Shown here one piece after another: positions 13,542 through 25,489 of a DNA stretch of 64,000 nucleotides; the stretch's first letter is position 1; each line of letters opens with the position of its first letter. The position numbers and the translations under genes were made by a program. The notes below the pieces were generated by a model. It was given only the letters and a program-made list of their open reading frames with translations. It searched no databases and had not been told where the DNA came from. The DNA comes from Dirofilaria immitis (Eukaryota > Nematoda > Chromadorea > Rhabditida > Onchocercidae): positions 1,320,001-1,384,000 of the forward strand of contig JAKNDB010000088.1 of assembly GCA_024305405.1 (NCBI GenBank). The letters run 5' to 3'.

Positions 13542-14493
13542 TATTGATATGAATTAAAACAAATACTTAGTTTGATTTTTTAATTTATCTTATCTATTTT
13601 GTCCTATTTATTAAAATCGTTGAAAAATATGATAGATAAAAGATTTTAAAGAAAGAGATCTCAATGAATATTTCTTTCTTTTATCACTTTTACTAATTTT
13701 GAATTTAAATTATTTATTATTCCTTAATACTAGCACGATGGAACTATTTTTTCTTTAAATTTTGGCGTCTTAAATTAATTCTGTGTTTTCAACGATGCTT
13801 TGATATAGAACCAAATAGTAATAATACGCCTAGATTCCTGAATATTTTGTACATATACTTATTTGCGCTTTTTGATTTATTGACTCAATTTCTATAATAT
13901 TGCTAATGAGAACTATGAATAATAGGAGCTATATAAAATTGTTATCAAAGTGATTAGTTCATTTGTTGCTTTATTCCTTACGATAATAGCAGTTTGAATT
14001 TTTGCAAAACAAATCTAAATTGCTTATTATTTTACATTTACCAAAGAATTTCAATTATTGACAAATTTTCCATAACGAAAGAAAGATACTTGCTTATTTC
14101 ATTTCCCGATGGAATAATAGTCAGCATAGTAATTATGACATTAAAATATTCTTTCGTTAACACATATAGTAACTGAAATTTTTTTTTTTGCTTCTAAAGG
14201 GTAATTTCCGGCAAGTATACTTATTATGGAAGTGAGCAGTGATTCGGTAAATAATTTTAAGGATGATATAGTTTTTCTATATTAATAAAACTGTAGCTTA
14301 TTAATTTTTTGGCACTTTGGAATTTAGCGCTATCTGGAATTTAGTTAATATCTTTATTGGTAAAAGTATTGTTCAGGTGAAAGGAATTTGGTTTTTCATG
14401 TTTAATACTTAATTGTAACTGTCAAGCATTTCCTAGTTTTTAGGTAATTTTGAATATGTCATCAATACCGAATATTATTTGATGTAACTGCTC

Positions 14494-14770
14494 TAAATAT
14501 TTCTGTGTATTTCATTTTTTAAAGAAAATAGTAATTTCTATAAGAGAGTCAAGATAGAACTATGAAGATGGAATTTATAAGAATCAAACTTACAAAATTT
14601 CCATTTAAACATCATTACATGTTTCTATGTATACATAGATCGAATTTAAAATTTTTCTCCAGGAAAATTGCATGTGAAAACTGATGTGTTGTGATATACT
14701 TCATAGTTCTATCTTAACTATGTTACAGAAATTACTATTTTCTTTAAAAATGAAAGTACAGAAATATTTA
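14494..14770. mobile_element. Hairpin (MITE-like) inverted repeat, ~72-bp arms
   Basis: Left arm 14494-14567 and right arm 14699-14770 are imperfect reverse complements. Both contain TAAAGAAAATAGTAATTTCT and AAGATAGAACTATGAAG, on opposite strands. They are separated by ~131 bp of AT-rich DNA. Size and layout fit a non-autonomous fold-back or MITE element. No coding capacity was seen, and a target-site duplication was not identified. Confidence 0.6.
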
Positions 14771-16544
14771 CCTTAGATAATATCATATAATAATATACCA
14801 TGTTTTAAATTTATTATCCAGTTTTGCTACACATGCTTTGATTTTATTTCGTATTTAACTGTTTTCAGTAGGCGAAGCTTTGTTATTTAGTATTTATTTA
14901 TTATTTCTTTTATCCATTATTTTTTGCTCAGTCTCATCATTATGCAGTGCATTATATCTTCTTTTTCTTCTTATGTTTTCGATAATATAAAAGATTTTGA
15001 ATATTCATGTGTTATTTAATTACCTGAAATATTTTGTCATTATGCAGCCTGAAATTTCGTATGCAATTTGCTGTAAATGATTAAATTTATCAGTTGGCTG
15101 CGTGCATGATTTTATCCTCCGAAGCAAATGATTAGATTTATCTGATAAATTGATTCTATGTTATGTGAATTGAATAGATTTAACAAATTGACTAAATTTG
15201 ATAGTTTAATTAATTAGACAATAAAATATTAAAGAGATGAGAGGTGTATATAATTTTAATCAGGATGGATTTGATGATTCAATTTAGTTAGAGATAATCG
15301 ATATTATCAATTACTTAGATAGATTAAAAATTGAAATAAATGGAAATGAGCATGCTGAGATAGGTTTTTATATATTTCATTATTTTGCAAACTTTGGATA
15401 GGATATTCCTCCCGATTCCAATAGAATAATATAAATTTGCAATTTGGACAATTCAGTAAGATATCTCATTTTACAGTTTGCTTGCAACATCTTATCAAAT
15501 ATTCTTGGATTATTCTCTGCTTATACTGATATATATATATATTATATTGGGACAAGTAATCTTTTTAAAAATTATTTGAGGCTAAATCATATCCTAGTAA
15601 ATTGGATAAATGATAAATATAATTGATTGTAGGAAATAGCAAATGTTATATTAGATATAAGTAAAAGTAACAGATATGATTAGATTAAATTTGACAAATT
15701 AATCAACTGTTAGTCATTGATACGCTTGATCTTAGACTTTTTGATTTTTTTTTTTTATAAATTACACATTTCAACATTTTCCTGGAGTTTTCTATTTGGA
15801 TGCTTAGAGGATTAAGATGTTTTTTTTCGCATATTTAAAAAATCGTGCGATCAATTTTATCATTTCCAATCGTAAATTCTTTTTCAATAGCAATATTTTA
15901 AAAATAAAAAGAAAAATTAAAACAAAGCTTAACTCGTCTATTCATCATATATTTCCATTAACAGTTGAAAATTTATTATTGTTAATTTCAGATATTTAAG
16001 ATATGCTCAATAATTCTAAAATCTATTCTCTAAAAATTGAAATTTGTTAATTGAGATATGTAATTCACTGTTATCTTATGGTATTATCAAATTTACTTTC
16101 TGTTTAGATGAAGTTAAATTTGAAATTTCCCTTACAACCTATCTCTTTATTATCTAAATTCATTGCTATTTCTAATTTTGGCTCGTTTTTTGCTTATTTA
16201 TCAGGATAAGAATAATTTCTGATTATTTACTAGCAGTTGATAAATGAATTCATATTTCTGAATGAATTTATATTTTAAAAATTTATTGCAAAATTTAAGT
16301 TTAGTAAATTTCTCTAATCTCTCATTTTCGTTGAAATTTCTACCGTATTTCAATGTTCGATATATTTGTTTGTTATCATTTTGTAACTGTTAAAATGCCG
16401 TCATAAGGACAAAACTATATTGATTGATACGGTAAAATTTAATTCGAAGATCAATCAATCTTTTTTAACTATAAAAATGAATTATTTGCGGAAACATTTG
16501 AAATATTTTGTACTATTTCATTTAATTTCTTATATTACATAGTA

Positions 16545-16690
16545 TAATGCTACAGCGCTTATGGTAATATATATTATTTGCTACTTTTATGATGTGATGA
16601 GTACTGTAATTATTATCGAGCATAAATTATAACAATACAGCACTACAGTCTGATAATGATGTGGTACTGTAATATGATACTGAAGCTTGT
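16545..16690. repeat. Patch rich in TACTGTA / ACTACAG motifs
   Basis: AGTACTGTAAT, ATACAGCACTACAG, GGTACTGTAATATGATACTG and GCTACAGCGCT are crowded into 150 bp. Similar words occur at 22.40-22.82 kb and 41.93-42.36 kb, so this may be a small decayed copy of the same repeat family. Confidence 0.4.
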
Positions 16691-18409
16691 TTATAGTAAA
16701 CTTATTAGTATTGAACCGATTAATTCAGCAATCTTATTTGATTTGTTATTCATTTTTACGAATGAATAAAATAATATGTATGGATGGAAGTACTAAATTT
16801 ATTATAGTTGATGTATTAGCCAATGATATGCACTAGGAACTTTATTTTATCATACTGATAAAATTATTTAGCGGAACAATTTTACCATTGATAATTGGAA
16901 TTCCAAATATGCTGAAATATGTCTTAGATGAATTTTAAATGAATTGTTAATAATGATGACATGTATTGATTATAATTTTGCTAATCATATCTATAGACTC
17001 AATCGTACACGACTTAATCAGTAAATGTTAATTGTAAAATTGGCACATTTATAATATTATATATTCATGGATTGCAAATTATATCTCGATGTCTACATTT
17101 GGTCAATTATTTCAATCATCCTGAAAACATGAATCAAGGAATCTAGCATATAAAGCAATTTATTGGATTGTTGTAATCTCAAGATATTTAGGATGATAGT
17201 ACAGGCAGAATAGTAATAGAATCATCTTCTATAATATGTATATTTTAGATCGCTCATATAAAAATATTTTAAATAGCTCATAAAAAATATTAGCAGTTTA
17301 ATTATGCAAATTTTTTCTCATTTTTATTAACAGCTATTTTGATTAATAGTAAGCGAAAAAACAATTAATCGATTTTTATGATATACTTGTAATAATCAAA
17401 ATTTCTTGGAATTTCTAGAACTATATGTTATTGTTTAATTACAATTTAAAGATCAGATCTGTTGATATGTCGAATTTCAAAAAAATAAAAAGCATTTCGA
17501 TATGTTCAGTTAAAAAAATTGGCAAGTCTCATTAATTAATAAATGATTTGGTTTATTGATAGAATTACATTAATTTTAATCCTTCATCAACTGATCAATT
17601 TTATCAATAATTTTGCCAACTTTGAAATATTCATGAAAGCTTTTATCATACTGTTTATGAATAGAAAATACAAATTATACAGAAAAAAGAGAGACGATTC
17701 GAGAATGAATAAAGACAGATATTTCAATGATTGATATAATAGAACTTTGGATCAAAATAATAAAATCGTCATTCTATTCCCCTGTACAATTAATTTCATA
17801 TGCAATATTTTTCGTTTCAAACGATTTATCGTTGAATGTTAGCTTCAAAGTTAAATTTTCTCATTTCATCAAAAATTTCTAAAAATAAATTGCGAATTAT
17901 GTTGCGAAATGACTTTTTGCAATGGGAAAATTATTGGAAATTTAAAGTTTGGCAAAAGAAGTATGAAATATTTTGTTTGATTTAAATTGAATGACTTTAC
18001 TGAATAAGCGATTAAATCTTGATTGCAGCTTAGATAAATTATTTAATTAAATATGTGCTCGAAAGTAATCTTTTAAAGCTAACGACATTCAGAAAATTGA
18101 AAAGAAAAACTAGAATTCAATTATGTGAAAAAACTAAAATTAAATTATGTGACCATCGAGATTTATTGTTTAGAAGATTCAAAATAATATCGATGATCAT
18201 TCCGGAGTAAAATTATGTTTGCACTTTATAAGTTAATCCTAAAATATTTGATCAACATTTAGATTTTTACATAAACATCAAATATATTTCGTAGAAATTA
18301 AAATTCTAATAGATTCATAACTGCAAATTGAATTTTGAATTCGAATATAATAATTTGAGATCAACACAGTAGAAGTAATGAATTGTTTTTTTTGTTTTCT
18401 TCTTAGCAA

Positions 18410-21400
18410 TCAAGATAATTTAGAACAAACAATTCGACAAATAAATATTACAGTAATAAATTTAATAATGATTACGGTCACTCCAGTAGCCTTATTAAGA
18501 CTTGCTGTTGCTAAATCACGATTACAGCGATCACCGATACATGCACAATACAATTCTTCTTCCTCATTGCTCATCCATTTATGTGAACAACCAAGTTGAA
18601 TCTAAGTTAAAAAGGAAAGTGAAAAATAAACTATCAAAAATATTGTCTCATGAAATTCCATAAATATTGTAAGAATTTTATTTCAATATTTTTCGAGCAT
18701 AATTTCAATGTCTTTTTTTTTTGCATTTGTTGAAATTTGAAATCTTACAAATATGAGATGTTATATTCTTAAATTAATAAACTTTCATCACACTTTACTC
18801 GTTTCCAAGCAACCGTTTCTGTTTTTTTATTTTTTTCGAGAAAGTTAAAAGTAAACAATGAAAGAAACTTTTCATCTTCCTATAACTAATGCAACAAATA
18901 AAAGTGATAATTTTAAAGAAAAAAATTTTTGATGAAATTTTATGATGATAATAAGAATACAAACATGATGATTATCGGTAACATTGATACATCCTTGACG
19001 TTCGTTTAACAATGATTTTCGTTGTTGAAATTGTTTTGTACCAAAAATAATCGTTGTGTTGCATAGGTACAATAATGTCCGATACATTGATTCTGTTTAC
19101 ATGATGCTGTTATTCTAGCATCTTGTGTACTTAATTCACAATTAATACATTTGTGTAATTCGGATGGAAAATCATTATTTTCTCTGAAAAATGTTTAATA
19201 AGAAAATAAAGATTTCGAGAAATATTTATTTTTTTTCAATTAAAATTGCTAAAATTCAACAAAATAATGTCTAAATTATCAATTAGATGATTGTTTAAAA
19301 TATGATAATATTCACATTAAATGATGGAAAATTTTATATTCTAGATCTAATCATTGATTAATCAAATATGTAAAATATAATGATATCAACATTTTTTGAG
19401 ATATAATTTCAATTACTAAAAAAGTTTAATAGCATTTAATCAATAATCAGATGTATATGAAAAATATTATATTTAAAATGATGACTATACCTAAATTAGC
19501 AATTAAGCAATTATGCAAAATATGAATGATAATTTTGTATTAACGATTGAAAAGTTTAACATCCATATCTTGATTACTAATCAAGCACTTTATGTGAAAT
19601 ATGATGATATCATATTAAACGATTGGAAAGTTTAACAGTTGTATTTAATATGGAAGCTAGCTAATTAATAATGTATGAAATTTAATTAATTGTTTACTTA
19701 ATGTTTAACCTTGAATTTGTAAGCAATGATCGTATTCGTGTAGCGCCTTCCAGATGATGATTCCATGGTGTAGAACGTTTGTATATAACATTACAATTAT
19801 TTGTATTACATATGCAATGCTTTCGTGGTGAACTTGTACCTCTAAAATTTGAAATTTTTTAATTGAAAAGGAAGAAAAAATAAACAAATTAAAATTATAA
19901 TATTTTAAGATAAGATAAATAGAACAAATAAATGAAATGGCAAATAATTTAATAAATAAAAATTATATTTTACAAATGTATGTTTTTTTCTTTGTTCTTA
20001 TTTTTTTTTCAATTCTTAATCTAATTTTAGACTAATTTTCTTTTTAATACGACTGTGTTGAATGTAAAAAAAAGCAAACAAACAATTTATTCAAATACAA
20101 ATAAGAAAAAATTATGCAAAAAAGCCATTTCAATCATTTATGAATGAAATGGTATAATTTTAATTTTATTTTCAAAAACCAAAAATAAAAAAATTTTTTG
20201 CTTAATTTAATCCAATTGAAAAAGCATATTTCATCGTATTGATACCTTTTAAAAAATTTTTTTTTTTGTGATAAATAAATAAATGAAAATTTAATTAAAT
20301 TATATGAAAAAATATGCAAAATGATAGGTAGACAAAACAATTTTTAATAAGAATAATTTTTAAAAATGAAATAAAATATCATTTGATATTGATGAAAATG
20401 AATTTTAATTATCTTACCTACTAACAGCAATACACATTCGCGTACGATAATATAATAATTCTGGTCCCTTATAAAAGTACGGTAATGAAGGTGGCCCATA
20501 ACCACATCCAGCAGCTCCTATAAAATAAATAAATATATATTAGTTTTATAGAATATTAATAATTTGACTAATTTTTTTAAATTTTTATCACTTATCTATT
20601 ATCATATACTTAGCTTTTTTCTAATTTTAGATTTCGCTCTTTTTTGAATAAAATGGGATTTTTTGAATTTTATTTTGTGATATGAAATTCAGTCATTTTT
20701 TTTAAATATAATTTTTATTGAAAATTCTACACAAATAATTTTCAAAAACTGTTTTTAAGCTTAAAAAAATTTAAACTTATATATCAAAATTTTATTTATG
20801 AAATTTTTTTATTTTTTTGTTATTTTTTGATGACCTGTTATAGAATCTTCATGACACCATTGTCCTTGACATACTTGGCCACAATCTGGCTCACGATCTG
20901 AACAATTTCGACATGTGATAATTTTACGATGCATTGGCCTTATATAAATAATATCATTACAAAATTCACCTGTAAACAAATCAAAATAGGCATTTAAGAA
21001 TTGTTATATCAAAGAAGTGTTTTTATTTTTGTCGTAAGGAAAATTTGATAAAAACACTTCCAACTATTTTATTGATAATTTATTTTTACAATTTCTCAAA
21101 ATTCAATGATAAAAATTTTTCGTTTTATTTATCAAATAAAAGTTAAGTGCATTGTAATTTTATTATAATAGCATAGTCTAAGTTTAGCATATAACTATAT
21201 ATATTGATTTGATCTCAAAAATGAAATTTCGATATTGCTAAAATCTATCAGCAAAAAAAAAAATTAATTAAAAACTTTTTTTTCTTTTTCTTTCAATAAA
21301 AACTATACATTATAACTTTCTTTCCTGTCTCCCTCAAAAATTAGTTTTTTTTTCGCTTGAAATTTCATCACTTCGTCGAAATCTTTTCAATTTGGCTAAC

Positions 21401-22999
21401 AAAAGAAATGAAAAAAAAGAGGGAAGAATGAAGTCAAGTTAGAAAATAGAATAAGCAGCCCAAATATTGGCTATAGTTTCGATTTCCGTTCATTTTTTTT
21501 CTTTTTTAGATTATTATGTGAATTTTTTCAATGGTTTCATCATTTCAATGGCTAAAAATCATTTTCTTTCGATTACTTTCTAAGTTTTTCAAAAAATCTT
21601 TACGTCATTTTTCAAAAGTCTAAAAATTTCAATGTTGAATTAGCTTCATCAACAAGCAGTTATCTATCTGAGCAATCTTTTTTTTTTCTAGCAAAATGAA
21701 AAAATATTATGTATTTTTTTTTTTGATTCAAATCTTCATCATTTTTTGTTTTAACTTCTGCTACTCAAATATATCACCTTGTTTGATTAGGAATGAAAAT
21801 TAAGTCCGTAATTTCATTTGTAAAAAAAAAAATTGAATATAATTTATAAACGAGAAATTGAATGGAAAATATCAATGAAAAATTGATTATTATAAATATA
21901 AATTTTGTATTTGCTTGCTAAATTTTAACCTTTACAAATGCATAAAATATGATCCTGAGAACGATCATAATCACAACCCATTTGAGTACGAGGTGGCCTT
22001 TTGATGCATCCTTTGGTGATCCGATAATGATCTCGTTCATCAGTTGGCCTACGTTCAATAAAACAATAATCTGATTCGCATGAACCCATCTATAAAAAAA
22101 AAAAAAAAAAATTGGCAATTGAAAATTATCGACTAATTTTAATTCCTTAAACTTTTCAATAAATTCTTCATATTTTTAGGATTTTATTACATAACATTTA
22201 ATAAATGTAAAATTTTAATGAATGTTAAATTTTATTAATCGTATCATTTTACTTGAACGAAAAAAAATGAATTATGTCATTTAGAATAAATTTATTACGG
22301 TATACTTGCACAATTAACATGAAAATATTACAGTAATTTAATTTTTGTATTTTTGAAAGCTTATAAATATATCATGGATTTTTTCAAAACACTGAAAACA
22401 TGTGCAGTTTCAAATAGCACGATACAGTATTCAAGTGATACGATATAGTGTATCTATATATAACCTAAAATAGCATGATAGAGTATTCAAGTGATACGAT
22501 GTAACTTTCATATCTATAGCTTTCAAAGATAGAAAAATTAAATTTTTTCATGACTATTATGAAAAAACCTTAGATATTTTGCAGATTTTTTCTTGAAAAC
22601 AAAAAATATATATTTAAATGATAATGATGCATTATTCAAATGATACGATATAGTAAAAGCTATAGATATAACGCAGATTTTTTTGTTAAAAACTCATAAC
22701 ACATGTAACTTTAAATGACACGGTACGGTATCCAAGAGATACAGTATAGTACACACGATATGGTATTCAAGAGATACAGTATAGTACTACTCTAGCGATA
22801 CGGTGTAGTACCGTGTACTTTTTTTTAATTTAATTTAAATTTAAAATTTTTGTTATTTAATGAATGAATAAATAATAACCTGACAGTTACATGGTTCATT
22901 ATAACATGTGCCAGCACATGAATAACAACGCGAGGTAACTTGATGCGTTATAAATATTGTCGATACTAGCATGATATACGATAAATACGTAATTAACAT
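18410..22999 (-). CDS. Secreted or GPI-anchored protein with three tandem three-finger (Ly-6/uPAR-like) domains
   Basis: Seven coding exons on the minus strand: 22999-22880, 22089-21930, 20969-20835, 20517-20418, 19841-19710, 19183-18965 and 18601-18410. Splice phases agree throughout, giving ~352 residues. Residues 1-24 are a signal peptide ending before CYSCAGTC. Three cysteine-rich domains follow (about 25-98, 113-189 and 228-316). Each closes with the three-finger signature CxCx4CN: CICKGEFCN, CICNTNNCN and CACIGDRCN. A hydrophobic C-terminal tail (~331-348, VTVIIIKFITVIFICRIV) fits a GPI signal or a membrane anchor. Exon 6 is one base short for its reading frame: its 5' half reads in one frame and its 3' half (KQFQQRKSLLNERQGC) in the next, with the break at a T run (plus-strand A run 19043-19047). 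Three-finger proteins of this kind act at the cell surface or are secreted; the ligand is unknown. Upstream of the ATG the exon extends to an acceptor at 23021, fitting trans-splicing or a 5' UTR exon. Confidence 0.88.
19043..19047 (-). other. Single-base frameshift in exon 6 of the three-finger gene
   Basis: The T5 run on the coding strand would need to be T6 for the exon to be open from acceptor to donor. Both halves on either side retain coding character, and the flanking splice phases demand the extra base. Confidence 0.75.
19268..19680. repeat. Degenerate tandem repeat in intron 5 of the three-finger gene
   Basis: Four to five diverged copies of a ~75-100 bp unit are visible. It is built from CTAAATTAGCAATTAAGCAATTATGCAAAATATGATGATAT plus CATTAAACGATTGGAAAGTTTAACA, with copies near 19270, 19340, 19490, 19570 and 19620. 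Confidence 0.55.
22400..22815. repeat. Degenerate repeat in intron 1 of the three-finger gene (GATACGATATAGTA family)
   Basis: Recurrent TATTCAAGTGATACGATATAGT and CCAAGAGATACAGTATAGTAC words appear at ~22430, 22490, 22638, 22730, 22765 and 22795, mixed with CACGGTACGGTA-type words. The base composition is distinctly less A+T-rich than the surrounding intron. Confidence 0.6.
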
Positions 23000-25468
23000 T
23001 TCAAATCGAAAATTAGCATCCTAAAATAATAATAATAATTGAAGCATATTTAATTTGTGACGAATAGTAAGTAGCACAATTTTAGTGTAAAATGAACAAT
23101 TACACAAATATTGCGAAATGACTGATATGAGATGATGATAAATGTTGAATGTAAGCAGTGTTGTAAGAAAATTTTTAGAAATGATTGAATAAAAGAGCTA
23201 AAATTATTGGTGGAAAAAATTGTAATAAAATTTCAATGCCCTATATATTAGCTAATATTATAGTAAAACTTTTTTTTTTTTCGAGAAATTTTTAAAAGGA
23301 AGTAAAAATTTTCATTTTCATTTTTTATTTTATTTTATTTTTTGCTACCTTCTTTTATAAAATAAATGAAATGAATGAATGAGTGTAGACAAATGATTAA
23401 TTAATGTTATTCATTTAAATATAAATACGATAGATGTACTTTTTTAGATTTTAAATTTCAAAATTTCCAACGGTAACTATAGAAATTAAAAAATTAATTG
23501 ATATTTGTTTGAAATTGAATAGATTGTTAATATTGCATGTATTTTATAAGCTTTTACAATTTTAATCTTTTTATGTTAGCATTTTTTTTTTTATCCCTGA
23601 AAAATTAGTTTGTTTTAGATTATTGATTAGAATTCAAGAGTAATGGAATAAATTTTAAATTGATTTCTATTCAAGAACTAATAGAATAAATTTTGATCTA
23701 ATTTTAATAGCAATTAGCATAATGAGAGTAAGCTATAGCAGCAAAATATTGCTAAATAAAATGCCAACTGCTAAGATAATTAATATTATTTTGTCTTCGT
23801 ATAGTTGTTAAAAGTAAATTTTTAGAAATTAGAAGATAGCAAGTTTTGAAATTTCAATCAATTAAATCGATTTTATATTGCTAAATTTTAATGAAGATTT
23901 TCATTCGCAGCATTCAAATTATATATTCATAAAAGGATATAAGTAATTGATCGATTTTGATGATAAATTATTTCAAAATTTGAAAATATACTTTTCTAAA
24001 ATTATTATATGCTCAATTATTATTATATGCTTTTTTTTCTTCATTCTATCCTAACAATTGCTTTATTTAATGATCGAGAATAAAAATATGAAAAATTGAT
24101 AAACAAGATTTTTTAGTAAATAAGTGAAAATTGTGTAAACAAATGCTGCATTTGTTTACTAAATTTTTGAATTAAAATTCAATTCCATAAGTAAGTGCTA
24201 CGTAAGTTGAAGAGTTTTTGGAATTTCGATTACTTAATTAATTCAGAATTTTGAAAGAAAAAAATTATCACCAAATTATGAAATAATTTTATTTCCCTAA
24301 AGAAAATAGAAACTGTGAAATTAAAAAGCGAATAGTTAGTTATTAACAAAATGTTCGAGTGAAAATTTGAAATGAAAAATTATTTTTTACATTTTTTCTT
24401 TAGAAATTGGAAAATTTAAATAAAAATGAGAATCTATAATTTTACTGATTGCTGGGAAATTATAAATTTCTCTTCTCATTTTGCTATATCATTTATAAAA
24501 TGAAATTTTAGAAAAAGTTTTCTAAACTACAAAAAAATTAAGCAAAAATTTGCATCTATCAAATTGTAAATAATTAATATTCTTTTCTAATTTATGATTT
24601 TAGAAAATTTATTTATATTAAGCTTTGATAAACTATGAAATGATAAACCATAATTTAATAGTTTTATAATTAATAAAATTAATCGATAATTATTAATGAA
24701 TAAATTAAATTTAAAATATACTATTAGAAATTTGCAATAATCACTGGGAAAAATTTAAAAATCAACGCGAAATAATTGAATATTATTGAAATATTTTTGT
24801 CTTTTTCGATCCATTCTATTTCAAATTAATATTTTTTAGATTAAATTAAATTTAATTACCGTATAAATAAGTAGAGAATATCAACAACTGAACAAAATTT
24901 GCTAATGAATTAATTACTAATGTTCTAGTAAATATGTAAATTAATGAACAAATATCATTTGATCAAAAAAATATAGATGGTTGGAAAAAAGAAAAGAATC
25001 AACTATAACTTATTAAAGAATAATTGAATGATAACAATCCATAATAATTAAAAATCATTGTTATCATAATCCTAGATAATAGATAAAAAAATAATAATAT
25101 TATTAATTAAGCAGGAAATGTTGGAAATGCGAATTAATAATCTCGACATTAATTAGGAATATTTTGAACTTATTCAATTTGACTATTTGCTAGGAGAAAA
25201 AGTTTCAACAGCATAAACAGTTTTGTAATTTGATGTAATTTTAAATTATATTAATTAATCATATCAAATTTCTGATAATTTGCATGAATCAATTTTTTTC
25301 TTTTTGATAATACCATTCTCATCTTCTAATCATCATACAACCATATATCATATCATATCACTAACAAAAACATTCACAAAAATTCAAAATTAATTTAAAG
25401 TTTTCGCCTTTTTTTCTCGAATACAAAATTAATTTAAACTTGCAAATTGTAAAATATTGTTTAAAATT

Positions 25469-25489
25469 CAACAACAACAACAACAACAA
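25469..25489. repeat. (CAA)7 microsatellite
   Basis: Seven perfect CAA units, followed by CGATAACGAATAAC. Confidence 0.9.

Larger units (their letters stand above)
13542..18409. other. Intergenic AT-rich DNA between two genes
   Basis: No supported exon. It contains the inverted repeat at 14494-14770 and the TACTGTA-rich patch at 16545-16690 listed separately. A short frame after an acceptor at 14200 (reading VISGKYTYYGSEQ then stop) could not be tied to the gene upstream in phase. Confidence 0.45.

Noticed and set aside
18378..18599. Plus-strand open frame of 73 codons
   Set aside because: Antisense shadow of the last exon of the three-finger gene, which has the CACIGDRCN motif on the minus strand.
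22400..22815. Possible CRISPR-like array
   Set aside because: Repeat words are degenerate and irregularly spaced, and the context is a eukaryotic intron.
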